NCBI RefSeq assembly: GCF_026340255.1
Contig: NZ_JAPEPJ010000001.1
Location: 1,791,001-1,855,000, forward strand
Reading direction: 5' to 3'
Source: Streptomyces sp. NBC_01408
GTDB taxonomy: Bacteria; Actinomycetota; Actinomycetes; Streptomycetales; Streptomycetaceae
Length of the DNA stretch: 64,000 nt
The number at the start of each line of letters is the position of its first letter. Positions within the stretch are counted from its first letter, which is position 1. Under the pieces are notes generated by a model that was not told where the DNA came from, did no database searches, and saw only the letters and a program-made list of their open reading frames with translations. Both the position numbers and the translations under genes were made by a program. Shown in pieces: positions 29,766 to 38,661 of the stretch.

Positions 29766-31661
29766 TCAGGCCTGGACCGCCGGTTCGCGGCGGCTGTCGG
29801 ACCACGCCGACCAGAGTTCGGCGTAACGGCCACCCGCCGCGACGAGTTCCGCGTGGGTGCCCGTCTCGACGATCCGCCCCTGGTCCAGGACGACGACGCG
29901 GTCGGCGGTCGCCGCCTGCGGGAGCCGGTGGGCGACCATCAGGCCCGTACGGCCCTCCAGGGCGCGCAGCGCGGCGGTCTCCAGCACGCGGGCGCCCGCG
30001 CTGCCGGCGTCGGCGGTGGCCTCGTCCAGGATCGCGATGGGCGGGTCGGTGAGGACGAGGCGCGCGAGCGCGAGGTGCTGCGCCTGGGTCACCGTGAGCC
30101 GGTGGCCGCCCTCGCCCACGACCGTGGCCAGCCCGTCGGGCAGCGCGTCGACCCACTGCAGGGCGTCGACGTGGGCCAGCGCGGTGCGCAGTTCCTCGTC
30201 GGTCGCCCCGGGGCGGGCCAGCCGCAGGTCCTCGGAGAGCGGGCCCGCGAAGACGTGGACCTCCTGGCTGATCAGGGTGACCGCCTGCCGGACCCCGGCG
30301 GCGCCCAGCTCGCGGGAGTCCACGCCGCCCAGGGAGATTGCACCGGTCGCCGGGTCGTGGACGCCCGCGATCAGCTTCGCGAGCGTGGTCTTCCCGGCGC
30401 CGCTGGCGCCCACCAGGGCGACGCGCTCGCCGTCCCCGACCTCCAGGTCGACGTCGCTGAGCACCGGGTGGCCGTCCACGTAGGCGTGGCTGAGGCCGGA
30501 CACCTTGACCGAGCCGTCGACCGGTGCGGCGGCCCGGACGTCGGGCTCCCGTTCGGCGGGGAGGCTCGAAACGCCGACGAGACGGGCGAGGCTCGCTCCG
30601 GCGGACTGGGCGTCGTCGATGAGGAACAGCGCGGCGTTGATCGGGTTGAACAGGCCGTGGAAGTAGAGCGCGGCCGCGGTCGCCGTACCGATGCTCACCG
30701 AGCCGTTGTCGACCAGGAAGAAGCCGGTGACGAGGATCGCCGTCATGCCGACGAACTCGGCGATGTTCAGGCGGGAGAAGAAGCCCGAGACCAGGCGCAT
30801 GCCGCGCGCCGCGAGGTCGACGGCGGTCTGCGACCGCTGCTCGACCAGCTCTTCGTGGCGCCGGTTGAGGCGGAACGCCCGCACGGTACGGACTCCGCCG
30901 ACGCTGTCGAGCAGCTGGTGCTGGAGGGCCCCGGTCGCCACCCGGTGGGCGGCGTAGATGCTCGCGGCGCGCGGGATGTACCAGCGGACCGTGAGGATGT
31001 GCACGGGGACGGCCAGCAGGACGGCGGGCAGGAAACGCCAGTCGAGGACGGTGAGGCCCACCAGCGTCAGCACGATGGTGAGGAAGGCGTTGGCGAACTC
31101 GGGCAGGGCCTGGCGAACCGCCCGGGCGATCAGGGTGACGTCGCCGGTGACACGCGAGGTGAGGTCGCCGGAACCGGCCTTCTCGACCCGTTCGAGCGGC
31201 AGTCGCAGCGCCCGCGAGATGAAGCGTTCCCGCAGGTCGGCGAGGACCGTCTCGCCGAGCCTGGCCACCAGGGACTTGCCGATGGCCGTGGCGATGCCCC
31301 GGGCCACGGCGACCGCCAGGAGGAGGATCATCGGCACGGTCAGCGCGGACTCGCCCTGCTTGTCGATCACCAGGTCGACGATCCGGCCGAGCAGCGGCGC
31401 GGTCAGCAGCCCGATGCCCGTGCCGAGGACGAGGACGGTCACCGCGCCGAAGGACAGCAGCCGGTGCCGGCGCAGCAGTTCGCGCATGACGGCGAAGGTC
31501 CGGGCACCGCTGGCGGTGGGCAGGAGCTCGCGTTCGGGTGTACCGGGTCCGCTCATCGTCGGTCCTTCGTCCTTCGCGTCTCGGTCGAGCGGTGGGGGGT
31601 CCAGCGGTCGTGGATCCAGCGGTTGCGGGTCCAGGGGGTCCCGGTCCTGGGCGTCCGTCAT
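29766..31661 (-). CDS. ABC exporter half A: intact Walker motifs, degenerate signature
   Basis: A 631-residue fused membrane/ATPase half-transporter. Six hydrophobic helices precede the ATPase domain. Walker A is GASGAGKTT near residue 417, Walker B plus catalytic Glu is IAILDEATAD near 548, and the switch His is in VAHRLPQA. The signature that should read LSGGQ is LTVTQ (HRLTVTQAQHLALAR, near 521). It overlaps the upstream half-transporter gene (ATGA at 31658-31661). The pair therefore forms a heterodimer, most likely exporting the siderophore. With the ATGA start, the first 35 residues are a PLDP-repeat leader; the ATG at 31556 has a better site (GAAGGA) and would remove it. Confidence 0.88.
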   Translation of the reverse strand: MTDAQDRDPLDPQPLDPRPLDPPPLDRDAKDEGPTMSGPGTPERELLPTASGARTFAVMRELLRRHRLLSFGAVTVLVLGTGIGLLTAPLLGRIVDLVIDKQGESALTVPMILLLAVAVARGIATAIGKSLVARLGETVLADLRERFISRALRLPLERVEKAGSGDLTSRVTGDVTLIARAVRQALPEFANAFLTIVLTLVGLTVLDWRFLPAVLLAVPVHILTVRWYIPRAASIYAAHRVATGALQHQLLDSVGGVRTVRAFRLNRRHEELVEQRSQTAVDLAARGMRLVSGFFSRLNIAEFVGMTAILVTGFFLVDNGSVSIGTATAAALYFHGLFNPINAALFLIDDAQSAGASLARLVGVSSLPAEREPDVRAAAPVDGSVKVSGLSHAYVDGHPVLSDVDLEVGDGERVALVGASGAGKTTLAKLIAGVHDPATGAISLGGVDSRELGAAGVRQAVTLISQEVHVFAGPLSEDLRLARPGATDEELRTALAHVDALQWVDALPDGLATVVGEGGHRLTVTQAQHLALARLVLTDPPIAILDEATADAGSAGARVLETAALRALEGRTGLMVAHRLPQAATADRVVVLDQGRIVETGTHAELVAAGGRYAELWSAWSDSRREPAVQA

Positions 31662-33355
31662 GCCAGCACCGCCGAGCGGTACGACTCGTGGGCGGCGACC
31701 AGCTCCGGGTGGGTGCCCTCGGCGGCCACCCGGCCGTCGTCGAGCATGATCACGACGTCGGTTCCGGCGAGCAGCGCGGGGCTGGTGGTCACGAGCACCG
31801 TGGTGCGGCCCCGGCGCAGGTCCCGCAGACGGGCGGCGATCCGGGCCTCGGTGACCGTGTCGACGGCGGTGGTCGGGTCGTGGACGACGAGGACCGGCGG
31901 GTCCGCGGCCAGGGCGCGGGCGAGCGCCACGCGCTGGCGCTGGCCGCCGGACAGCGAACGGCCGCGCTCGGTGAGGACGGTGTCGACGCCCTCGGGCAGG
32001 GCCTGGGCGACGTCGTCCGCGGTCGCGGCCGCCAGCGCCGGTGCCACGTCCGCCGCTTCGGCGTCCGTCCCGGCGCGTACGTTGGCGAGGAGGCTGTCCT
32101 CGAAGAGGTCCGCGTCGTGGTGGGCGACCAGGATCGCGCGGCGGGCGTCGTCGGGCCCGATGTCGGTCAGGGGTACGCCGTCGAGCTCGACGGTGCCCTC
32201 GGCCGGGTCGAGTTCGCGGCCCAGGCAGAGCAGCAGGTCGTTCGCGGCGGCCGCGTCGCGGGCGACGACACCGACGAGGGTGCCGGGCGCGATGTCGAGG
32301 TCGACGCCGCGGAGCACGCCCTGGGTGACACCGCGCAGGCGCAGCCCCCCGGCGACCTGCTCGGACAGCGGGGCCGTACCGGCCGCGACGGCGGGCGGCG
32401 AGGCGAGGACCTCGGCGATCCGCTCGGCCGACGCGCGGGCCTGGGCGAACTCGCCGTTGACGTAGGTGAGGAGCTGGAAGGGACCGAGGAGGTACTGGGC
32501 CAGGGCGACGGCCGCCACCAGCTCACCCACGGTGATGTCGCCGCGCATCGCGAGATGGGCTCCGACGAGCCCGATGGCCGCGATGAAGATGCCGGTCAGG
32601 GCGAGGATCGCGCCGTCGTGCCAGGCGCGGCTGGTGGCCGCCCGCAGGGCGGAGGCCAGCGAGCTGCGGCTCGTCTCGCGGTAGCGGGAGACCGCCGTGG
32701 CCTCGGCGCCGATGCCCTTCAGCACGCGCAGGCCGGCGACCAGGTCGGCGGCGACGCCCGACGCGTGCGCGGCGTGCTCCTGTTCGGCCTCGCTGCGCCG
32801 TTCCAGCGGGCGGCTGATGACGAGGCCGAGCCACAGCAGCGGCGGTACGCCGAGGAGGACGAGCAGGCCGAGCGGTACGGAGATCCGCAGCAGGGCGACC
32901 GCGCTGATCGCCAGACCGGTGATCGCGGACAGCGTGTACGGAAGTGCGGAGGCGACCGAGCCGACGCGCCGGGCGTCGCCGGTCGCGACGGACGTCAGCG
33001 CGCCGGGCAGCCGGCCGCTGTCGGCGCCGCCCCGCGGGTCGAGCACCCGCGCGGCGAGGTCCTTGCGGATCCGGTGCGCGGCGCTCTCGCCCGCGCCCTC
33101 CGCGAGGCGTGCGGAGTTGCGGTAGCAGTTGGACAGGATGAAGAAGAGGGCGGCGAGCACCAGCAGCCAGCGCAGGAGGGCGCCGGAGGAACCGGTCGCC
33201 ACCGCCTCGTCGATGACCAGACCGATGACGACCGGGATGAGGGCTTCGCACGCTTGGTGCGCCATGCCGAGGAGCGATGCTCCGGTGACACGGCGACGCT
33301 GATCGGCGAGCGCTCTCCGGAGGACGGGGCCTCCCGTTGGTTCTCCAGCGGGCAT
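31658..33355 (-). CDS. ABC exporter half B: intact signature, destroyed Walker motifs
   Basis: A 565-residue fused membrane/ATPase protein, partner of the gene it overlaps. The signature LSGGQRQRVALARALA is intact (near residue 467). The Walker A region reads VGVVARDAAAANDLLLCLG (near 360-378), with no GxxGxGK. Walker B reads VLVVHDPTTAVD, with His for the Asp and Asp for the catalytic Glu, and the switch His is absent (LVTTSPALL). The pattern complements half A. The start is the ATG at 33355 with GGAGG upstream, 15 bp inside a longer frame. Iron box 3 lies 32 bp upstream, so the exporter operon is iron-controlled. Confidence 0.88.
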   Translation of the reverse strand: MPAGEPTGGPVLRRALADQRRRVTGASLLGMAHQACEALIPVVIGLVIDEAVATGSSGALLRWLLVLAALFFILSNCYRNSARLAEGAGESAAHRIRKDLAARVLDPRGGADSGRLPGALTSVATGDARRVGSVASALPYTLSAITGLAISAVALLRISVPLGLLVLLGVPPLLWLGLVISRPLERRSEAEQEHAAHASGVAADLVAGLRVLKGIGAEATAVSRYRETSRSSLASALRAATSRAWHDGAILALTGIFIAAIGLVGAHLAMRGDITVGELVAAVALAQYLLGPFQLLTYVNGEFAQARASAERIAEVLASPPAVAAGTAPLSEQVAGGLRLRGVTQGVLRGVDLDIAPGTLVGVVARDAAAANDLLLCLGRELDPAEGTVELDGVPLTDIGPDDARRAILVAHHDADLFEDSLLANVRAGTDAEAADVAPALAAATADDVAQALPEGVDTVLTERGRSLSGGQRQRVALARALAADPPVLVVHDPTTAVDTVTEARIAARLRDLRRGRTTVLVTTSPALLAGTDVVIMLDDGRVAAEGTHPELVAAHESYRSAVLA

Positions 33356-33386
33356 GCGGCGCCTCCACAAGAACAGGGCAGGATAG

Positions 33387-33405
33387 TTAGGTAAGGCTAT
33401 CTTAA
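33387..33405. promoter_or_regulatory. Iron box 3 (exporter operon promoter)
   Basis: TTAGGTAAGGCTATCTTAA matches the consensus at 16 of 19 positions, just upstream of exporter half B. A hairpin-forming GGGTGCC...GGCACCC pair (33422-33449) separates it from iron box 4. Confidence 0.85.
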
Positions 33406-33502
33406 TTTAAGCGACTGCCAAGGGTGCCGTCGGGGCCCCGCTGGCACCCCGCGGTCCGGGCGTCGGGTCGGGTCGCTCCTCCGCGTTGACCCCGCGGCGA
33501 CG

Positions 33503-33521
33503 TGCGGTTAGGCTCACCTAA
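33503..33521. promoter_or_regulatory. Iron box 4 (importer operon promoter)
   Basis: TGCGGTTAGGCTCACCTAA matches the consensus at 16 of 19 positions. It lies about 100 bp upstream of the first permease and should control permeases, ATPase, amidohydrolase and the small gene after it. Confidence 0.85.
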
Positions 33522-33624
33522 GTTCAATGATTGCATGTCATGTCGCCTGCGGCATAGCCATGTTCTCGTTCACGCTTCGCGCGGCTCGCGGGGCACTCGA
33601 ATTCCGCCGCCAGGGGAGTGGTCG

Positions 33625-34701
33625 TTGTCCGTCGAAGCCCAGACGGCGTCCGGAAACAAGACCGGTGACCCCGTCGAGCCCGTCGTACCCGCGGTCCGTC
33701 CGGCCGCCGTGGCCCTGCGCGGCCTCGGTCTTCTCGTAACGCTCGGCGCGCTCGTCCTCGTCTCGCTCGTCAGCGTCTGGGTGGGCTCCCGGGGGATCCC
33801 CTTCGCCTCGACCTGGGACCTCCTGTGGAACCCGGACGGATCGCAGGCCTCCGTCATCGTCCACGAGTACCGGATACCCCGCACCCTACTCGGCGTCCTC
33901 GTCGGGGTGGCGCTCGGACTCTCCGGCGCCCTGATGCAGGCTCTGACGCGCAACCCGCTCGCCGACCCCGGACTGCTCGGGGTCAACCTGGGCGCCTCCT
34001 CGGGCGTCGTCGTCGCCATCGCCTTCGTGGGCGTGGCCTCGCCCCTCGGCTACGTGTGGTTCGCCCTCGCCGGGGCCGCCGCCGCCTCGATCGGCGTCTA
34101 CCTCCTCGGCTCCTCCGGGCGGAAACTGGCCACCCCCGACCGGCTCGTCGTCGCCGGAGCGGCGGTCACCGCCGTGCTGTACGCCTTCAACTGGGGCGTG
34201 CTGCTCTTCGACCCGGAGGCCTTCGACCAGTTCCGCTTCTGGACGGTCGGCTCCCTCGCGGGCCGGTACTACGACATCGTGCTGCTCGTCCTGCCGTTCG
34301 TCGCCGTCGGCCTGGTCGTCGCCTTCCTCCTCGCCCCCTCCCTCAACGCCCTGGCCATGGGCGACCAGATGGGGCGCTCCCTCGGCGTGAACGTCGGCCG
34401 CACCCGCGTCCTGGCGGCCGTCGCCGTGATGCTGCTGTGCGGCGCCGCCACCGCCGCCGTCGGGCCGATCAGCTTCGTCGGCCTGGCCGTGCCGCACGTC
34501 GCCCGGTTCCTCGTCGGCGCCGACCAGCGCTGGGTGTTCGCGTACTCGATGGTGCTCGCACCGGTGCTGCTCGTCGGCTCGGACGTCCTGGGCCGGGTGC
34601 TCGGCGCCCCGGGCGAGGTACAGGTCGGCATCGTCACCGCCTTCATCGGCGCGCCCCTGTTCATCGCGCTGTGCCGCCGTCGAAAGCTGGTCATGCTGTG
34701 A
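33625..34701 (+). CDS. FecCD family iron-siderophore permease 1
   Basis: A 358-residue integral membrane permease of the BtuC/FecCD family. Visible hallmarks are RIPRTLLGVLVGVALGLSGA, LMQALTRNPLADPGLLGVN and GPISFVGLAVPHVAR. I place the start at the TTG at 33625, because GGGGAG sits 8-9 bases upstream and the protein then begins LSVEAQTASGN; the frame is open further upstream but would run through the iron box. It forms the membrane channel with permease 2 and imports the ferric siderophore delivered by the lipoprotein at 13736. The stop overlaps the next start (GTGA). Confidence 0.9.
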   Translation: MSVEAQTASGNKTGDPVEPVVPAVRPAAVALRGLGLLVTLGALVLVSLVSVWVGSRGIPFASTWDLLWNPDGSQASVIVHEYRIPRTLLGVLVGVALGLSGALMQALTRNPLADPGLLGVNLGASSGVVVAIAFVGVASPLGYVWFALAGAAAASIGVYLLGSSGRKLATPDRLVVAGAAVTAVLYAFNWGVLLFDPEAFDQFRFWTVGSLAGRYYDIVLLVLPFVAVGLVVAFLLAPSLNALAMGDQMGRSLGVNVGRTRVLAAVAVMLLCGAATAAVGPISFVGLAVPHVARFLVGADQRWVFAYSMVLAPVLLVGSDVLGRVLGAPGEVQVGIVTAFIGAPLFIALCRRRKLVML

Positions 34702-35804
34702 GCGCCGTACCGGAGACGAAAGCCTCCGCCGCCTCCCTGCCCGGATCCGGGCACACCCCCGCCCCCCGCGTCGTCAGCGGCCGGACCGTCCGGGTGGGCG
34801 GCGTCTCGCTGCGCGTGCAGGGCCGCACCGCCGCCGTGACCGCCCTGCTGCTCGTCGCGCTCGTCGTGCTCGTCGGCATCACGCTGACCACCGGCGACTT
34901 CGAGCTCTCCGTGGGGGAGGTCTTCCAGGCCCTGACCGGCAGCGGCTCCGGCGCCGCGGACTTCGTCGTCAACACCCTGCGCATGCCGCGCATCCTGACC
35001 GCGGTGTTCGTCGGCGCGGCCCTCGCGGTGAGCGGGGCGATCCTGCAGAGCCTGACCCGCAACTCCCTCGGCAGCCCCGACATCATCGGCTTCACCAACG
35101 GCTCCGCCGTGGGCGCGCTCGTCGTGATCATCGTGCTGCACGGCAGCATGACCCAGATCGCACTGGGCGCCCTGGCCGGCGGCCTCGCCACCGCCCTCGT
35201 CGTCCACCTCCTCCTGATCGGCCGCGGGATCCAGGGATTCCGGCTGGTCGTCATCGGCATCGGCGTCAGCGCCCTGCTGCTCGCCGTCAACTCCTACCTG
35301 ATCACCCGGGCGTCCTTCCAGGAAGCCCTGGAAGCCCAGTCCTGGCTGGTCGGCAGCCTCGGGAACCGGCTGTGGACGCACGCCAACGCCATCGGCCTCG
35401 CCCTCGCCGTCCTGCTGCCGCCGGCCTTCCTCCTCTCCCGCCGCCTCTCCATGGTCGAGATGGGCGACACCACCGCCAGCGCGCTCGGCGTCGAGGTCTC
35501 GCGCACCCGTACGGCCCTCCTGGTCATCAGCGTCGCCCTCGCCGCCTTCGCCACCGCCGTCACCGGCCCCATCTGGTTCATCGCCCTCGCCGCGCCCCAG
35601 GTGGTCCGCAGGCTCACCCGGGCCTCCGGCCCCGCGCTGCTGCCGTCCGCCCTGATGGGCGCCTTTCTCCTCCTCCTGAGCGACCTCGTCGTACAGCGGG
35701 CCTTCGCGCCCGCGCTGCTCCCGGTCGGCACGGCGACCGGCGCCATCGGCGGGCTGTACCTCATCTGGCTGCTGATCACCGAGTCGCGAAAGAGCCGCGC
35801 ATGA
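34698..35804 (+). CDS. FecCD family iron-siderophore permease 2
   Basis: A 368-residue second FecCD permease, read from a GTG that overlaps the stop of permease 1. It begins VSAVPETKASAASLPGSG, then shows family blocks MPRILTAVFVGAALAVSGAI, LQSLTRNSLGSPDIIGFTNG and TGPIWFIALAAPQVVRRLTR. Two different permeases with one ATPase is the usual layout of actinobacterial siderophore importers (CchC/CchD/CchE-like). Its stop overlaps the ATPase start (ATGA). Confidence 0.9.
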   Translation: MSAVPETKASAASLPGSGHTPAPRVVSGRTVRVGGVSLRVQGRTAAVTALLLVALVVLVGITLTTGDFELSVGEVFQALTGSGSGAADFVVNTLRMPRILTAVFVGAALAVSGAILQSLTRNSLGSPDIIGFTNGSAVGALVVIIVLHGSMTQIALGALAGGLATALVVHLLLIGRGIQGFRLVVIGIGVSALLLAVNSYLITRASFQEALEAQSWLVGSLGNRLWTHANAIGLALAVLLPPAFLLSRRLSMVEMGDTTASALGVEVSRTRTALLVISVALAAFATAVTGPIWFIALAAPQVVRRLTRASGPALLPSALMGAFLLLLSDLVVQRAFAPALLPVGTATGAIGGLYLIWLLITESRKSRA

Positions 35805-36667
35805 CTGGAACCAACTCGCCGCAGCCCCGGCTGCGCGCAGAGGACCTCACGCTGTCCTACGACCAGCGGACGGTGGCCACGTCCCTGAGCGTCGACATCC
35901 CCGACCGGTCCTTCACCGTGATCGTCGGGCCGAACGCCTGCGGCAAGTCGACGCTGCTCACGGCGCTCGCCCGGATGATGAAGCCCAAGGCCGGACAGGT
36001 CTACCTCGACGGGGCCGCCATCGCCTCGTACCGCTCCCGCGAGGTGGCCCGCCGCCTCGGACTGCTCCCGCAGTCCTCGAACGCCCCCGGCGGCATCACC
36101 GTGGGCGACCTCGTGGCGCGCGGCCGCTACCCGCACCAGCGGCTGCTCAAGCAGTGGTCCGTCGAGGACGAGGAGGCCGTCACCGAGTCGATGCGCCAGA
36201 CCGGCGTGCTCGAACTCGCCGACCGGCCCGTGGACGACCTCTCCGGCGGCCAGCGCCAGCGCGTCTGGCTCTCCATGGTCCTCGCCCAGCAGACCTCCAT
36301 CCTGCTGCTGGACGAGCCCACCACCTTCCTCGACATCGCCCACCAGGTCGAGGTGCTGGACCTGTGCGCCGAACTGCACGCCCGCAAGGGGCACACGGTC
36401 GTCGCGGTCCTGCACGACCTCAACCAGGCCTGCCGCTACGCCACCCACCTCATCGTGATGCGGCCCGGCGGCACGATCGCCGCCGAAGGGGACCCGGCGA
36501 CCGTCATGACCGCCGAACTGGTGGAGGACGTGTTCGGGCTGCCCTGTCGGATCATCGAGGACCCGGAGACCGGCACCCCGCTGATGGTCCCCGCGGCACC
36601 GAAGCGGTACGCGCCCGAGGACGCCGAAGCCGCTCCCCACGACGCCGTGCTCGCCGAACGCACCTGA
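35801..36667 (+). CDS. Iron-siderophore ABC importer ATPase
   Basis: A 288-residue ATPase of the FepC type. It shows Walker A GPNACGKSTLL, signature LSGGQRQRVWL, Walker B LLLDEPTTFLD and switch His in VLHDLNQACRYA, all intact. Such subunits power import through the FecCD permease pair. The C-terminal 30 residues (APKRYAPEDAEAAPHDAV) are a family-variable tail. It is translationally coupled to permease 2. The amidohydrolase gene follows after 36 bp and seems to be part of the same transcript. Confidence 0.93.
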   Translation: MTGTNSPQPRLRAEDLTLSYDQRTVATSLSVDIPDRSFTVIVGPNACGKSTLLTALARMMKPKAGQVYLDGAAIASYRSREVARRLGLLPQSSNAPGGITVGDLVARGRYPHQRLLKQWSVEDEEAVTESMRQTGVLELADRPVDDLSGGQRQRVWLSMVLAQQTSILLLDEPTTFLDIAHQVEVLDLCAELHARKGHTVVAVLHDLNQACRYATHLIVMRPGGTIAAEGDPATVMTAELVEDVFGLPCRIIEDPETGTPLMVPAAPKRYAPEDAEAAPHDAVLAERT

Positions 36668-36703
36668 CCCGGCCGGACACCTCCTAGCGACGGGACCCCC
36701 CCC

Positions 36704-38281
36704 ATGCTGTGCACGAGGCTGACGAACGCGCGCATCCTGACCATGGACCCGGACCGTCCGGTCGCCCATGACCTGGGCATCTGGCGGGGCCGGATCGTGG
36801 GCCTGGACGAGGCCGTGACCTCGCTGCCGGCCCGCGAGGTCATCGACCTGCAAGGCGCCACCGTGCTGCCCGGGTTCATCGACAGCCACGTCCACCTGAC
36901 GTGGACCGGGCTGAAGGCGAGCACCCCGAGCGTCGCCCCGTGCCGGCGGGCCGAGGACGTGCTCGCGGTCGTGGAGGAGGCCGCCCTGCGCAAGGACCCG
37001 GCGGCCTGGGTCGACGTCATGGGCTACGACCAGCGGGCGCTGGGCCGTCATCTGACCGCCGCCGAACTGGACCGGGTCAGCCACGGCCGCAAGGTGTTCC
37101 TGCTGCACGACTCGGGACACGGCTGCGTCGTCAGCAGCGCCGTACTGGACCTGCTCCCCGCCGAAGTCCCGCACCAGGAAGGCTTCCTGGCGGAGAGCGC
37201 CATGACGGCCGCGCGGCGGCTGCGCCTGCCCTACTCGCAGACGGAGATAGCCGACGCGGTCGAACAGGCGGCGCGCGTCTGCCTCTCCGAAGGGGTGACC
37301 GCCGTCGCCGAAGCGGGCATCGGAGGCGGCCTGCTGGGCAACAGCCCGGTGGAACTCGGCGCCTACCAGCTGCTGCGCGACCAGGGCCGGCTGCCCCTGC
37401 GGGTCCAGCTCATGGCGGCGGGCGACACCCTCCGCCCGCTCGCCGCACACCAGGACGACGGCATTCCGCGCGCCCTGGACCTCGGCCTGCGCACCGGCTT
37501 CGGCGACGAGTGGCTGTCCGTGGGCGCGCTGAAGATCTACACCGACGGCGGGATGATGGCCCGTACCGCCGCGCTCACCGAGCCCTACACGGGCATGGAC
37601 CACACCGGGGAGCTCCAGGACGACCCCGACCGGATCCTCGACCTCATCGTGGACGGCCACCTCGCCGGCTGGCAGCTCGCCGTCCACGCCATCGGGGACC
37701 GCGCCGCCGACCTCGCGCTCGACGGGCTGGAGCGGGCGCAGAAACTGCGGCCCCGCCCGGACGCCCGGCACCGCATCGAGCACGCGGGCCTGATCCGCCC
37801 CGACCAGCTGCCGCGGTTCGCGCGGCTCGGCGTCAGCGCCGTGGTCCAGCCCGCGTTCCTGTACTCCTTCGGGGACGACTACTCGGCCGTGATGGGCGCG
37901 GAGCGGGCGCCGTGGATGTACCGGGGCCGGGGCTTCCTGGACCACGGGGTCACGCTGGTCGGCAGCTCGGACCGGCCCGTCACCGACGGAGCGCCGCTGC
38001 GGGCCGTCCAGTTCATGGTCGAGCGGGCCTCCGCCTCCGGCCGGCCCGTCGGCCCGGACGAGGCCGTCACGGTGGAGGAGGCGCTGCGCGCGTACACGGT
38101 CGCCGGTGCGTACGCCTGCCGCTGGGACGACGGCGCGGGTAGCCTCTCACCGGGCAAGCGCGCCGACTTCGTGGTGCTGGGGGACGATCCGCGCGCGGTG
38201 GATCCGTCCCGGATCGCGGGGATCGAGGTCGTGGCGACCTTCGTGGACGGCCGCGAGGCGACGGAGGGCAGCAAACTGTGA
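36704..38281 (+). CDS. Amidohydrolase (YtcJ / N-substituted formamide deformylase-like)
   Basis: A 525-residue amidohydrolase of the PF07969 type. Metal-site motifs are visible: GFIDSHVHLTWTG, a Lys in GALKIYTDGGMMARTAAL, the His in AVHAIGDRAADLAL, the His in RHRIEHAGLI, and the Asp in VGSSDRPVTDGAPL. The characterised relative I recall is NfdA, which hydrolyses N-substituted formamides. This gene follows the importer ATPase by 36 bp, in an operon for a siderophore carrying N-formyl hydroxamates. A role in deformylating the imported siderophore is attractive but unproven; many YtcJ-like enzymes have unknown substrates. A run of eight C precedes the ATG. Its stop overlaps the next start (GTGA). 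Confidence 0.85.
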   Translation: MLCTRLTNARILTMDPDRPVAHDLGIWRGRIVGLDEAVTSLPAREVIDLQGATVLPGFIDSHVHLTWTGLKASTPSVAPCRRAEDVLAVVEEAALRKDPAAWVDVMGYDQRALGRHLTAAELDRVSHGRKVFLLHDSGHGCVVSSAVLDLLPAEVPHQEGFLAESAMTAARRLRLPYSQTEIADAVEQAARVCLSEGVTAVAEAGIGGGLLGNSPVELGAYQLLRDQGRLPLRVQLMAAGDTLRPLAAHQDDGIPRALDLGLRTGFGDEWLSVGALKIYTDGGMMARTAALTEPYTGMDHTGELQDDPDRILDLIVDGHLAGWQLAVHAIGDRAADLALDGLERAQKLRPRPDARHRIEHAGLIRPDQLPRFARLGVSAVVQPAFLYSFGDDYSAVMGAERAPWMYRGRGFLDHGVTLVGSSDRPVTDGAPLRAVQFMVERASASGRPVGPDEAVTVEEALRAYTVAGAYACRWDDGAGSLSPGKRADFVVLGDDPRAVDPSRIAGIEVVATFVDGREATEGSKL

Positions 38282-38508
38282 GCACGGACGTGGAAGCGCT
38301 GGAGCGGCTGCTCCCGCTGTGGCAGGCCCCCGCGTTCCCGCCCCGCTGGGTGATCTGGCAGGCGGGCCGGGACGAGGTCATGGTCTTCGACCGGGAGTTC
38401 AACATCCCCGTGGACGTGGACGACGCGGCCCTGGCCGAGGTCCTGCGCCGGATGCGCGAGGCCGGGGCGCCGGAGAGCGCGGACTACCCCGGCCGGGCGT
38501 GCGGTTAG
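38278..38508 (+). CDS. Small hypothetical protein coupled to the amidohydrolase
   Basis: A 76-residue protein from a GTG that overlaps the amidohydrolase stop. It begins VSTDVEALERLLPLWQAPAF and has PPRWVIWQAGRDEVMVFDRE. It is soluble, with no cysteines beyond one at the C-terminus. I recognise no family. Translational coupling suggests it works with the amidohydrolase, but nothing in the sequence defines how. Confidence 0.6.
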   Translation: MSTDVEALERLLPLWQAPAFPPRWVIWQAGRDEVMVFDREFNIPVDVDDAALAEVLRRMREAGAPESADYPGRACG

Positions 38509-38569
38509 GCCGTCTCCGGCTACTGCCGGGTACGAACCCTGCTGCCGGCCGGGCGACTTGGCCGATGGC

Positions 38570-38588
38570 TTAGGTGAGGCTAGCCTTA
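38570..38588. promoter_or_regulatory. Iron box 5 (ArgA-like GNAT promoter)
   Basis: TTAGGTGAGGCTAGCCTTA matches the consensus at 16 of 19 positions, 74 bp upstream of the GNAT start. It places an amino-acid biosynthesis enzyme under iron control. Confidence 0.85.
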
Positions 38589-38661
38589 CTTCGAACGTTC
38601 CTCCGGGTACGCGGCGATCCTGCCGTCCTCCGCGCCCGGCGGAACCCGAGGAAGGAACGCC

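Noticed and set aside
34000-34500. Overlapping frames in the FecCD permeases suggesting nested genes
   Set aside because: Nested frames are Arg/Pro-rich shadows with no start signals; the permease frames have continuous membrane helices.
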